Shown here: positions 40,301 to 48,374 of the stretch, piece after piece
Position numbering within the stretch: the stretch's first letter is position 1
Layout of the letters: every line of letters begins with the position of its first letter
Source: Lederbergia galactosidilytica
Lineage (GTDB): Bacteria; Bacillota; Bacilli; Bacillales; Bacillaceae_C
DNA length: 64,000 bases
Assembly (NCBI RefSeq): GCF_017873565.1
Contig: NZ_JAGGKH010000001.1
Coordinates: 62,001-126,000, forward strand
Direction of reading: 5' to 3'
Position numbers and translations under genes: made by a program
Notes under the pieces: generated by a model
What the model was told of the DNA's origin: nothing
Databases searched by the model: none
What the model saw: the letters and a program-made list of their open reading frames with translations, nothing else

Positions 40301-40320
40301 AAAACATTCCTCCTTATTTT

Positions 40321-40338
40321 TGAATGAATGGTCATTCA
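40321..40338 (-). promoter_or_regulatory. FadR operator
   Basis: TGAATGAATGGTCATTCA matches the B. subtilis FadR (YsiA) consensus TGAMTGAMTRNTCATTCA at every position. Located 20 bp before the fadN start; long-chain acyl-CoA would relieve repression. Confidence 0.88.
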
Positions 40339-40386
40339 TTATTTAGCCAAAAAAATAAAAAGAATGATGATCTAGTTGATACTATC

Positions 40387-40415
40387 AATATAGCGAAAAT
40401 TGTATCCGCTTGCAA
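40387..40415 (-). promoter_or_regulatory. fadNAE promoter
   Basis: Minus strand TTGCAA (40410-40415), a 17-bp spacer and TATATT (40387-40392). It puts the FadR operator about 40-60 bp into the leader. Confidence 0.6.
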
Positions 40416-40687
40416 CAGGAATTTATTATTCTATTTCCGTTAGATCTATTCGACTCTTTATGACTAATTGGGAAAATCTAACACTCCCCTAGTTTAGATC
40501 TACAATAGATAGAAAAATTCTTTAATCCCATATATATGCCGATTGCGTAACGCCATAGTACTATTACCCGACTTACAGATTAGATTATAGCTATATTACT
40601 TAATTTTAAAACTCTCCTCTATTTAATACATAATTATGCAAATAGCAAGACAAACTATATATGTCAAAATAAAGGAGGCAAAAGATC

Positions 40688-40960
40688 ATGATGCAAAATC
40701 AACCAATGAACCAGCAAAACCAGCAACCAATAATGCCCCAGCCACCTCATGTCATTACCACAAAAGATTTTTCCTATATCAATGACATGCTTGCTTGGAA
40801 TTTGCTTGCTATGAAAAAAGCTCATCATGCGGCATCCCATTGCCAGGATCAGAAAATCAAAAATAAGTTAGAAGCTTGTGGGCAGATGCATCAACGTCAT
40901 TATATGAAAATTTTAAGCCACTTAGAAGAAAAACAACAAAATAATTCTATTACCCAATAG
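40688..40960 (+). CDS. yusN: CotF-family spore coat protein YusN
   Basis: A 90-residue protein with a Gln/Asn/Pro-rich N-terminus and a helical ferritin-like CotF core starting TTKDFSYINDMLAWNLLAMK. Two cysteines (SHCQDQ, EACGQM) occur in the helices. Members are spore coat constituents. ATG at 40688 follows AAAGGAGG. Adjacent to the fad operon as in B. subtilis, and followed by a second coat paralog. Confidence 0.8.
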   Translation: MMQNQPMNQQNQQPIMPQPPHVITTKDFSYINDMLAWNLLAMKKAHHAASHCQDQKIKNKLEACGQMHQRHYMKILSHLEEKQQNNSITQ

Positions 40961-40973
40961 AAAGGCCAAGCAC

Positions 40974-41118
40974 GCGTTTAACGACGCATAAACTTTCAAG
41001 TGCGATGAATCCAAAAGGTGAATCGCTGTTAACTTATCGGAAAGAAGCACCGAAAATTTGGTGGGCACTGAGGCTAGATCCAACACTAGCTAACCTTTGT
41101 AATTTTTTAGCTTTTAAA
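40974..41118 (-). repeat. Family B-like fragment between the coat genes
   Basis: Contains GCACGCGTTTAACGACGC, GATGAATCCAAAAGGTG and GGCACTGAGGCTAGA, which recur in altered order near 43328-43375 and 45290-45362. No gene inside. Confidence 0.4.
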
Positions 41119-41138
41119 AACAGAAAGGAGTTTCCTTC

Positions 41139-41480
41139 ATGCAAAATCAAAATATGCAGCAAATCAAAAATCCAAGTACTGAAGTTCCTAAAACACCGCA
41201 AATGAATGAACGTGATTTTTTAAATGATATTTTAAGTCAAGAAAAATATATGACAAATGCTTATTCGGTTGCTTTAAATGAGGCTAGTCACCAACATCTT
41301 TATGGAGATTTATTAGAAATTTTTAATGAAACACAAAATATGCAACATGACTTGTTTAATTTAATGTTTGAAAAAGGTTGGTATAAATTAGAAGCTGAAC
41401 AAGCACAAAAAATCCAGCAATCCTTTCAGCAACATCAAGGATACACAAATCAATTTCCTTACCAAGGGAATATTCAATAA
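41139..41480 (+). CDS. CotF-family spore coat protein
   Basis: A 113-residue CotF-like protein with a Gln-rich N-terminus, a helical core (MNERDFLNDILSQEKYMTNA, then NEASHQHLYGDLLEIFNETQ) and a Gln/Asn/Tyr-rich tail. It differs from YusN in length and core and has no cysteine. ATG follows AGAAAGGAG. Together with the preceding gene it forms a small coat cluster; sporulation control is expected but no promoter was confirmed. Confidence 0.78.
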   Translation: MQNQNMQQIKNPSTEVPKTPQMNERDFLNDILSQEKYMTNAYSVALNEASHQHLYGDLLEIFNETQNMQHDLFNLMFEKGWYKLEAEQAQKIQQSFQQHQGYTNQFPYQGNIQ

Positions 41481-41491
41481 CAGCTTATAAT

Positions 41492-41527
41492 AGGACAGAC
41501 TTAATAAAAGGTCTGTTCTTTTTTTGC
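41492..41527 (+). terminator. Terminator after the second coat gene
   Basis: AGGACAGAC with GTCTGTTCT (one G-U pair) and a T-run to 41525, 12 bp past the stop. Confidence 0.8.
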
Positions 41528-41619
41528 CCAAAATGTTAACTAGACTTTACATATAGTGAAATTTACTTTACAATAACAATAATGATGTTAAGTTTATTTA
41601 ACATAAGGAGGAACAGTTT

Positions 41620-41835
41620 GTGTCCATGGAAAATCGTGTAAAGGAGTTGCGTGCCAGATTCAACTACTCGCAAACAGACCTAGCCAAACGTGTAGGAGTA
41701 ACACGCCAAACCATCGCGGCCATTGAAAAGGGTGATTATGCGCCTTCATTACTATTAGGTTTATCAATTTGTAAAGTTTTTAATTTGCCAATGGAAGAAG
41801 TCTTCTGGCTAAAAGAAAAGGAGGAATCTAAATGA
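41620..41835 (+). CDS. Xre-family transcriptional regulator
   Basis: A 71-residue single-domain DNA-binding protein: helix-turn-helix at QTDLAKRVGVTRQTIAAIEK (about residues 18-37) and a C-terminal LPMEEVFWLKEKEE. It belongs to the small YozG-like Xre group usually paired with a membrane protein. The GTG start is 8 nt after AAGGAGG; the ATG two codons later is spaced too far. Stop overlaps the next start (ATGA), so the pair is co-translated. Confidence 0.85.
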   Translation: MSMENRVKELRARFNYSQTDLAKRVGVTRQTIAAIEKGDYAPSLLLGLSICKVFNLPMEEVFWLKEKEESK

Positions 41836-42296
41836 GGTCATCCACTTTATCGATGTTTTTAAGCTTACTTATGCTATTTTTTGCTGGATGGGTGCTCGCA
41901 GTGTTGTATGATGCTTATGCTCAGTTTGCCAAAATTATAAACGAGGATATCGCACCACCTTGGGAAGTGTCTGTATCTGTTTGGCCATTTTTATTATTCT
42001 TACTCTATAGTCTCGCATTATTCTTCTTTTATCGCTATAAAAAGAATAAAAAAGAGAAAATTTCTTTATGGTTCCCTTTGCAGTTTTCAGAAGAAGATGA
42101 GCGTGAACAAGCTATCTCAGGTATAGCTTGTCGAAAAGCTTTTATTTCCACCTGGATTTCTGCACCAATTGCTGCTTCTGCTCTCGTATTCTATCCATTA
42201 TTCGAAGAACAGTTTCGCTATTACCCGATCTTGATTGTACTGCTAATCCCTACGATTCAAATACTGACCTACTTTTTTCATATTCGAAAAATTTAA
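41832..42296 (+). CDS. Membrane protein paired with the Xre regulator
   Basis: A 154-residue protein with four predicted membrane segments (about 7-30, 50-67, 108-122 and 130-148) and a charged loop carrying EEDEREQAISGIACRKAF (about 86-103). That loop motif recurs in DUF2178/DUF3796-like partners of Xre regulators. No catalytic motif is seen. It may sense envelope state or control the regulator; this is inference from the operon. Confidence 0.65.
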   Translation: MRSSTLSMFLSLLMLFFAGWVLAVLYDAYAQFAKIINEDIAPPWEVSVSVWPFLLFLLYSLALFFFYRYKKNKKEKISLWFPLQFSEEDEREQAISGIACRKAFISTWISAPIAASALVFYPLFEEQFRYYPILIVLLIPTIQILTYFFHIRKI

Positions 42297-42359
42297 GGTA
42301 GTACTTAGTAAACTAGTCATATATTAAATGAAACTGAATGATAAAAGGTGGTTATCCAT

Positions 42360-43271
42360 TTGTTTAAAAATCAAAACGAGCAAATCCGCTCAGGCTGGAT
42401 TATCCTTATCGGACTTATCGCGATGTATATTTTTCAAAGTATTTTTTCCATTCCTGGGATTATTCTATTGGCGGTAACGGAACTTACCAATCAGTCCGCT
42501 ACGATTACGGTCGATATTATGACAGCGTATGAGAATCGGCCATGGATCTTGTTACTCACCCAAGGTGGCGGAACAATCGGAGGCATCATTGCCACACTAT
42601 TATTATGGAAATTTCTGAATCGGCAACCGATAAAAGAGCTAGGATTTAAAGGGTCATGGAAAGACTTTATTTTTGGCCTTTTCCTTGGAGCCATTTCTAT
42701 TACACTAATTTTCTTTCTATTAATGGCAACAGGTGATATAAAACTTTTGAATTTAATATCACAGCCAGACTTTAATTCTTTTACAATGAGTTTTCTTATC
42801 ATGTTTATCCTAGTTGGATTTTTTGAAGAAATGTTCTTTCGAGGATACGTCATTAAGACGATGGCCTCACGTCAAAATAAAAAATGGGTCATCTATCTTG
42901 TCTCAGCTGTTGTCTTTAGTATTGCCCATGGGGCCAATCCTAATGTAAGTATCATTGGTTTACTCAATATTGTCGTTGTCGGTCTATTATTTGCCTATAT
43001 GTATGAACGTACCAATAGTTTATGGTTGCCGATCGGGTACCATATCACATGGAATTATTTCCAGGGAAGTGTTTTTGGCTTTGCGGTTAGCGGTATTTCC
43101 CCTCATGGTATCTACCAAATCGATGTTACAGATGGGAACCCACTCTTAACAGGTGGTGCCTTTGGGCTTGAAGGCGGACTGCTTGCCACAATCTTTATTC
43201 TTGTAGGTTTTGTCATTACTTGGTTATATACAAAAAACCGCCACATAGAAACGAAGAAACATAGACTATAG
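42360..43271 (+). CDS. CPBP-family intramembrane metalloprotease
   Basis: A 303-residue membrane protein with about eight hydrophobic segments and the three abortive-infection/CAAX-protease motifs: EEMFFRGY (EExxxR, about 154), SIAHGAN (about 187) and HITWNYFQG (about 228). Such proteins process prenylated or bacteriocin substrates or act as immunity factors; the target is unknown. The start is TTG, set by AAAAGGTGG 8 nt before it. Co-directional with the Xre pair 64 bp upstream. Confidence 0.82.
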   Translation: MFKNQNEQIRSGWIILIGLIAMYIFQSIFSIPGIILLAVTELTNQSATITVDIMTAYENRPWILLLTQGGGTIGGIIATLLLWKFLNRQPIKELGFKGSWKDFIFGLFLGAISITLIFFLLMATGDIKLLNLISQPDFNSFTMSFLIMFILVGFFEEMFFRGYVIKTMASRQNKKWVIYLVSAVVFSIAHGANPNVSIIGLLNIVVVGLLFAYMYERTNSLWLPIGYHITWNYFQGSVFGFAVSGISPHGIYQIDVTDGNPLLTGGAFGLEGGLLATIFILVGFVITWLYTKNRHIETKKHRL

Positions 43272-43319
43272 AAAAAAGCTGTCTAATAAGTCCTTGCAGA
43301 CTTACTAGACAGCTTTTTT
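43272..43319 (+). terminator. Terminator of the CPBP gene
   Basis: A long near-perfect stem AAAAAAGCTGTCTA / TAGACAGCTTTTTT beginning directly after the stop codon, with an inner AAGTC/GACTT extension. Confidence 0.9.
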
Positions 43320-43376
43320 AGGCTAGCTAAACTTTCGGTGTCTGCTTGCGTAAGTCAACATCGATTCACCCTTCGG

Positions 43377-43625
43377 TGTCTAGCTATAGGCGGTAGGGGC
43401 TCGTGGTCAAATAACCTGGAATTCCGGAAGGGAAAGAACACCCTTCCAGGATTCCAGAACATTTGCTTGTCGCCCCTAAGCAACCGCCTTCCGCTTTTCT
43501 CTGTCTAGCTATAGGCGGTAGGGGCTCGTGGTCAAATAACCTGGAATTCCGGAAGGGAAGAACACCCTTCCAGGATTCCAGAACAGTTGCTTGTCGCCCC
43601 TAAGCAACCGCCCTTCGCTTTTCGT
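43377..43625. repeat. Two tandem 125-bp units of family B
   Basis: Unit 1 (43377-43501) and unit 2 (43502-43625) are nearly identical, both starting TGTCTAGCTATAGGCGGTAG. Each contains a hairpin CTGGAATTCCGGAAGGG / CCCTTCCAGGATTCCAG and GCTTGTCGCCCCTAAGC. They differ by a few bases, so the duplication is recent. Confidence 0.8.
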
Positions 43626-43810
43626 AGTTCATCGTGTTTCCTTTGTCTCAGGCCAACAGGATGTTGGTCAGAACGGCGTTGCGACGTACAGGACGTACTA
43701 GTGCAGGCGAAACGACAGGACGTCGTGCTTTGAGTCTGCCGCCAGGACGGCGCGCCTTTAGCCGTTCAACCTTATTATCCAAGTTTGTACGTCGCTAAAC
43801 GGGCGCTTGC
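43626..43810 (+). repeat. Family B repeat, best-preserved core
   Basis: Contains AGGCCAACAGGATGTTGG, GACGTACTAGTGCAGGCG, GACAGGACGTCGTGCTTT and GTCTGCCGCCAGGACGGC, a series of short hairpins. Lies directly downstream of the rodA-type gene on the other strand. Confidence 0.65.
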
Positions 43811-43819
43811 GCTTTTCCA

Positions 43820-45010
43820 TTATTCTTCATCAGATGCAAACATATATCGCTTATAATGGTACCGTACAGACAGCACAATCCCAATTACCATCATATTCGC
43901 CAATAACCCACTTCCTCCATAACTAATAAATGGAAGCGGAATTCCGGTGATCGGCATTAAGCCAATTGTCATGCCAATATTTTGGAATACGTGAAAAGCG
44001 ATCATGGCTACAACACCCGCACAAATATACGAGTAAAATGGATTTTTTGTATCTAATCCCGTTTTGGTAATTTGGTAAATTAACAAGAAAAAGAGACTAA
44101 TCACGATACTTGCCCCAACAAAGCCGAATTCTTCTCCAATCGTAGTAAAAATAAAATCAGAATGACTTTCAGGCATGTACACTTCCCCGTTATAAAACCC
44201 TTTTCCGACCGTCATTCCAGAACCAATCGACTGTAAAGCATTCACAAGCTGATATCCTTCATCTGTGCGAAAATTCCACGGGTCTAACCAAGAATATATG
44301 CGCTTATATTGGTGTGGCTCCAATATCCCTTGTAAAAGTTCATGATAATAAACCGCAATATACAAGAGGGCACTTCCAATTACCCCAGAAACGGCGAACA
44401 ACGGAACTAAAATCTTCCAAGAGATCCCCGACACTAAAATTACCGCCAATAAAATCGCAATAAACACAAGCGCTGTTCCTAAGTCAGGTTGTTTCAGAAT
44501 TAATAAGGCTGGAACACCTGTCACCGCGCCCAACTTGATTAATAGCCAGAAATCGGACTTAAGCGTTTTGTGGACAAATTTCACATGATGACCAGATGTT
44601 ACTTTGGCCAATACCATAATTAAAAAGATTTTCATAAATTCAGCAGGTTGAATTAAACCAGCACCCGGGATCTGATACCAGCTACGTGCACCGTTTCTTT
44701 CCGGAGCTAAAAAGAACTCCTTTGATAACCCTAAGGCATCAATGGCCAAAAGACCAAATAAGGAAAATGCGCAGATCCCATAAGCATACCAAGAGATTTT
44801 CTTCATCTGATCGGAGTCTAATCTCATCACAATATAAGCCGCGACAGATCCTAACACATACCATTGAATTTGTTTAGGCACGAAATTCACTTTATACTGC
44901 CCTGTTTTTTGTGCACTATAAATGGCAATTAGACTAACTAACGCCATAAGCATTAATGTTAAAATAATACCGTAATCTATTTTAGGAATCACTTTTTTTG
45001 ATGATGTCAT
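43820..45010 (-). CDS. rodA: RodA/FtsW/SpoVE-family glycosyltransferase (RodA-like)
   Basis: A 396-residue SEDS membrane protein that polymerises lipid II glycan strands with a class B PBP. About ten membrane segments are visible, with the extracellular SEDS motif KQPDLGTALVFIAILLAV (catalytic Asp about 172) and the C-terminal NIGMTIGLMPITGIPLPFIS. Length fits RodA rather than SpoVE. A -10 TATAAT (45052-45057, minus) lies just upstream with a weak -35. Not next to mreBCD, so it may be an accessory paralog. Confidence 0.8.
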   Translation of the reverse strand: MTSSKKVIPKIDYGIILTLMLMALVSLIAIYSAQKTGQYKVNFVPKQIQWYVLGSVAAYIVMRLDSDQMKKISWYAYGICAFSLFGLLAIDALGLSKEFFLAPERNGARSWYQIPGAGLIQPAEFMKIFLIMVLAKVTSGHHVKFVHKTLKSDFWLLIKLGAVTGVPALLILKQPDLGTALVFIAILLAVILVSGISWKILVPLFAVSGVIGSALLYIAVYYHELLQGILEPHQYKRIYSWLDPWNFRTDEGYQLVNALQSIGSGMTVGKGFYNGEVYMPESHSDFIFTTIGEEFGFVGASIVISLFFLLIYQITKTGLDTKNPFYSYICAGVVAMIAFHVFQNIGMTIGLMPITGIPLPFISYGGSGLLANMMVIGIVLSVRYHYKRYMFASDEE

Positions 45011-45157
45011 AATCTCTTCCTCTTTTTTCTAGTTCAGAACTCCATCTTATCATTATACTGAAAAACAAGCGATTAAAAAAGGAACAAATTTTGGACTTTT
45101 TGTTTCTGAGTCGAGATATTTGAATTATAAGGGCCACCATACGTACAATATAGAAAA

Positions 45158-45362
45158 GCAGAAGCGCCTGTTTAGCGACAAACTGGAGGTTAAATGATAA
45201 CGGCTAATTTGCGACATCCTATCGCTTCGTCTGCACTAGTACATCTTTGTACGTAGCACTGTTCAGACCAACATTTTGTACACCATGAGCTTGGAAAGCG
45301 GATGAATATTGACTTCGCACTCAGAAACCGAAAGTTTGCTAGTCGCTAGGCACTGAAGCTAG
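45158..45362 (-). repeat. Family B repeat between rodA and the thioredoxin gene
   Basis: Shows GCGCCTGTTTAGCGAC, CGGCTAATTTGCGAC, GCTTCGTCTGCACTAGTAC and a GTTCAGACCAACATTTTG tail, inverted relative to 43626-43810. Ends with TAGGCACTGAAGCTAGA, also found near 41070. Confidence 0.6.
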
Positions 45363-45403
45363 ATATATATTTCTTATCTTTTAGAAAATTGGAGGTTATC
45401 TGA

Positions 45404-45721
45404 ATGGAAAATATACAAAGTCAGGAAAAGTTTGAACTAGTTATTTCAAGTGAAAAACCCGTTATTGTTAAATTTGAAGCTGGCTGGTGTCCAGATTGCA
45501 AACGACTGGATATGTTTATTGGCGATATCATCGAAGAAAACCAGCAATTCACTTGGTATCAAATCGATCGTGATCAATTCCCAGAGCTAGCAGATCAATA
45601 TCAGGTAATGGGAATTCCGAGTCTATTGATTTTCCAAAATGGTGAAAAGCTTGCTCACTTACACAGTGCCAATGCTAAGACACCTGAAGAGGTTACAGCA
45701 TTCTTAGAAGAAAATAAATAA
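45404..45721 (+). CDS. ytpP: Thioredoxin-family protein YtpP-like
   Basis: A 105-residue thioredoxin-fold protein with active site WCPDC (EAGWCPDCKRL, about residues 27-37) and cis-proline in MGIPSLLIF (about 71-79). The aspartate inside the CxxC differs from CGPC thioredoxin and is typical of YtpP. No signal peptide; cytosolic. ATG after TTGGAGG. Followed by a truncated family A repeat. Confidence 0.8.
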   Translation: MENIQSQEKFELVISSEKPVIVKFEAGWCPDCKRLDMFIGDIIEENQQFTWYQIDRDQFPELADQYQVMGIPSLLIFQNGEKLAHLHSANAKTPEEVTAFLEENK

Positions 45722-45746
45722 TTTCAGCCTTTCCTACTTTAAAGGA

Positions 45747-45870
45747 GAAGCTGGGACAAAAGTGTTTTTATTAATAAAAAAACGAACTACTAAAGCCCCT
45801 TTTTCGTGGAAAAGGGGCTTTAGAGTGTAGACAAAAGGGTTGGAAATCAAAATGAATTCCAACCCTTTTG
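45747..45870 (+). repeat. Truncated family A repeat plus two strong hairpins
   Basis: Left end GAAGCTGGGACAAAAGTG (45747) with AAAAACGAACTACTA but no right end. It is followed by a 12-bp stem AAAGCCCCTTTT / AAAAGGGGCTTT (45792-45821) and a 13-bp stem AAAAGGGTTGGAA / TTCCAACCCTTTT (45833-45869). The hairpins could terminate transcription from both sides. Confidence 0.65.
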
Positions 45871-45929
45871 CTATTCATACAGGATCATTCTATGAAAAAG
45901 AACCATAAATGCTCTCCTTATGGTTTCTA

Positions 45930-46187
45930 TTACGCCATGGTTGGCGTAATCCAAGTCCAGCTGGCCAGCTTCTTAAGATGTAAGGCAGCAAAAGTCAGCA
46001 TCGCCTGCATGGGCATTTTTTTAAGTCCCCTAAGGGTTGTCCATCGCATGCCATGCTTTTCTTTTGCATCGGCAAAGACACGCTCAATCGTCTTTTTACG
46101 AACAACCTTCTTCTCAAACTTTCTTTTATTCGCGCTGGCTTTCGCATGGGTCGAATCAATAAAGACATGGTCGGGGCTGAGAAGCCC
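45930..46187 (-). pseudogene. IS1182-family transposase remnant with internal deletion
   Basis: The minus frame reads GLLSPDHVFIDSTHAKASAN, then KRKFEKKVVRKK, directly joined to TIERVFADAKEKHGMRWTTL and ending ALHLKKLASWTW. The first part is from the middle of IS1182-type transposases and the second from their C-terminus, so a central block (about half of the domain between) is missing at the KKVVRK/KT junction. The N-terminus is lost too, replaced by GCGGAAA-type repeat sequence. Not functional. Confidence 0.75.
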
Positions 46188-46261
46188 GCGGAAAGCGTCC
46201 GCTCGCAGCGGAAATCAACCTTTCTAGTTTTATCTCTATTTTAAAAGAAAAAAGACGCCAA

Positions 46262-46393
46262 GGATTTCTATTCATTACATGAGTATATAGATGCGGAGAA
46301 CATTTCACTCATGAAACCGAAGTGTCTCGCTCACACCGCCTTTTTCTTTTTCCATGCTTAGGTTGTGAGTATTCTCTCATGCTAATTTTTTAT
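46262..46393 (+). repeat. Direct repeat flanking the micro-protein gene, copy 1
   Basis: Shares GATTTCTATTCATTAC, TCCATGCTTAGGTTGTG and TTCTCTCATGCTAATTTTTT with 46706-46845, same orientation. Confidence 0.6.
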
Positions 46394-46410
46394 TGCCCTT
46401 TCCTCCTCCT

Positions 46411-46435
46411 GTTTGAGTGTGGAAATTTAGGGTAA
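46411..46435 (+). promoter_or_regulatory. Sigma-B-like promoter
   Basis: GTTTGA (46411-46416), a 13-bp spacer and GGGTAA (46430-46435), close to the general-stress consensus GTTTAA-N12-15-GGGTAT. Positioned 39 bp before the micro-protein start. Confidence 0.65.
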
Positions 46436-46473
46436 ATTAGGAGAAAGACATAAAAAAGGAAAGGAGCTTCCTT

Positions 46474-46617
46474 ATGCTTTGGACAATCATTGGCCTTCTC
46501 GTCATCCTCTGGGTTTTGGGATTGGTCACGAAGGTTGGCGGTGCCCTTATTCACATTTTACTTGTGCTTGCCGTCATTGTATTTGTCATTAATCTATTTA
46601 GAGGACGAGCGAGTTAG
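46474..46617 (+). CDS. Lmo0937-family small membrane protein
   Basis: A 47-residue protein, MLWTIIGLLVILWVLGLVTK followed by a second hydrophobic segment and a basic NLFRGRAS tail, giving two membrane helices. It matches the Lmo0937 family (DUF5670), short proteins linked to stress regulons in Listeria and Bacillus. The ATG follows AAAGGAG at good spacing, with a sigma-B-like promoter upstream and a terminator directly downstream, so it is a complete single-gene unit. Function unknown. Confidence 0.8.
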   Translation: MLWTIIGLLVILWVLGLVTKVGGALIHILLVLAVIVFVINLFRGRAS

Positions 46618-46634
46618 CTTCATTGCCTAGTTAA

Positions 46635-46671
46635 GGAAAGTTCCAATCGTGAGTTGGGACTTTCCTTTTTT
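46635..46671 (+). terminator. Terminator of the micro-protein gene
   Basis: A 12-bp stem GGAAAGTTCCAA / TTGGGACTTTCC (one G-U) with a six-T tail. Confidence 0.88.
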
Positions 46672-46705
46672 GTGGAAAGGTGCGAAGCTACGCTAAAAGA
46701 TTTAG

Positions 46706-46845
46706 ATTTCTATTCATTACTAAGGAGTAATTAGATGGGAAGTCCACTTTATCATGATATCGAAGGCGGCCCGCCTATGTACAAGCGAACCTATCTTATC
46801 TTTTCCATGCTTAGGTTGTGGAATTCTCTCATGCTAATTTTTTAT
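46706..46845 (+). repeat. Direct repeat flanking the micro-protein gene, copy 2
   Basis: Diverged copy of 46262-46393, sharing its first and last blocks; the middle differs. Confidence 0.55.
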
Positions 46846-47087
46846 ATTTATAAAATGATCTTCCTTTTATTTTTTTGAGCAATAATTCGCCAAAAACAGT
46901 ATATTTGTATAATATTAAAATTAAGAAAAATACAAAATATTACATTTTTGCGTATTCTTTTTTCGTCATTTCTTCCTAAAATTCTTCTAATTTTATCTTT
47001 ACCACTTTAACGTTGTAACGCTTTTCACCACTCTCGAAAAAAATGTAAACTTTATATATTTGTAACTTTTGTGAAATAAAAAAAGTT

Positions 47088-47118
47088 ATTGTAATACAAT
47101 CTATTCTATTATAGAATA
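47088..47118 (+). promoter_or_regulatory. Paired palindromes in the app promoter region
   Basis: ATTGTAATACAAT (47088-47100) is a perfect 13-nt palindrome around one base, and TATTCTATTATAGAATA (47102-47118) a perfect 17-nt one. A possible promoter TTGTAA (47089) N18 TAGAAT (47113) overlaps both, so they look like operators. The regulator is unknown. The 46846-47087 stretch before them is very AT-rich with no gene. Confidence 0.45.
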
Positions 47119-47174
47119 CTTAGTAATAAACTTATGAAAAAGAATATTTTGATATATTTCTTTTTAAAGAGAAT

Positions 47175-47290
47175 GTTCAAAGAATTTGGTAAAAAAGTGG
47201 CACTTGCCCGAAGATGATCATAACGACACTCTTTGTCGAACGCCGGAGTTAATGCATTTGCAGATATGCTCCTTTTTACTTTTTTTGAAC
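47175..47290. repeat. Family C repeat, copy 4 (imperfect ends)
   Basis: GTTCAAAGAA (47175) and TTTTTTGAAC (47281-47290) bound 116 bp between the palindromes and appD. It would be transcribed as part of the app leader. Confidence 0.55.
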
Positions 47291-47377
47291 TAGCATCTAA
47301 AGAGACATCCATCTCAAATTGTCTGAATTTATAGATTGGAAAGAAAAAATAATAAAATATTTGAAGGTGTGTATGAA

Positions 47378-48370
47378 ATGAATATGCTCGAAGTGAAAAA
47401 CCTAAAGACAGGGTTTGATATAGACGGAAAAATCTACAATGCTGTTGATGATGTCTCATTTTCCGTGAAACCTCGACAAATTGTTGGGATTGTCGGTGAA
47501 TCGGGTTGCGGAAAAAGCGTCATGTCCCTTTCTATCATGAATTTACTTCCGAAAGGCATTGGGCAAATTACAGGTGGAGAGATTATTTTTGATGGAAAAA
47601 ATATTGAAGGTTTAGCCGACAATCAGATGAATTCGATTAGAGGAAAAGACATCAGTATGATTTTCCAAGAACCAATGACATCCTTGAATCCAGTGTTCAC
47701 CATTGGATTTCAAATAGAAGAAATATTATTAAATCACCAAAAAGTAACGAAAAGCGAAGCACGGACAAAGGCAATTGAGTTATTAAAAAAGGTTGGGATT
47801 CCGAGAGCTGAGACGGTTGTTGATGAATTCCCACACCAGCTTTCAGGTGGAATGCGGCAAAGGGTAATGATTGCCATCGCCATCGCCTGTCAACCGAAGC
47901 TTTTGATTGCAGACGAACCAACGACAGCTCTTGATGTTACAGTACAAGCCCAAATTCTTGATTTGCTAAGTGGCATTCAAGAAGAAAATGATATGTCGAT
48001 TATTTTAATTACACATGACCTAGGTGTTGTCGCGGAAATGTGTGATGAAGTAATTGTTATGTATGCAGGTAAAATTGTTGAGCGGACAGATGCTGATCGC
48101 CTCTTCTATAACCCTCAGCATCCATATACGAAATTATTAATGGCCGCTATTCCGCGAATCGAAGAGGAAGTTGAAGAGCTTGCGACAATTAAAGGAATCG
48201 TCCCTTCCTTAAAAAATATGCCACAGTCGGGCTGCCGTTTTGTTGATAGATGCCCATTTGCAAAACCTGATTGTAAAACGATCTCCCCTCAACTTGCAGA
48301 GGTGGAGCAAGGACATGAGGTTTCTTGCTTATTATATGAAAGTAGCTATCCAAAAGAGAGTGTGAGGTAA
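47378..48370 (+). CDS. appD: Oligopeptide ABC transporter ATP-binding protein AppD
   Basis: A 330-residue ATPase of the Opp/Dpp class. Walker A GESGCGKS (about 42-49), signature LSGGMRQR (about 154-161), Walker B LLIADEPTTALD (about 174-185) and the C-terminal oligopeptide domain with CxxxDRCPFAKPDC cysteines near 290-305. The start is MNMLEVKNL; upstream codons in frame lack a ribosome site. First of the order D-F-A-B-C, the app rather than opp arrangement of B. subtilis. Confidence 0.85.
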   Translation: MNMLEVKNLKTGFDIDGKIYNAVDDVSFSVKPRQIVGIVGESGCGKSVMSLSIMNLLPKGIGQITGGEIIFDGKNIEGLADNQMNSIRGKDISMIFQEPMTSLNPVFTIGFQIEEILLNHQKVTKSEARTKAIELLKKVGIPRAETVVDEFPHQLSGGMRQRVMIAIAIACQPKLLIADEPTTALDVTVQAQILDLLSGIQEENDMSIILITHDLGVVAEMCDEVIVMYAGKIVERTDADRLFYNPQHPYTKLLMAAIPRIEEEVEELATIKGIVPSLKNMPQSGCRFVDRCPFAKPDCKTISPQLAEVEQGHEVSCLLYESSYPKESVR

Positions 48371-48374
48371 TCAT

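Noticed and set aside
46996-47022. CcpA cre site near AACGTTGTAACGCTTTTCACC
   Set aside because: The central CG is shifted by one base relative to the cre consensus, breaking symmetry.
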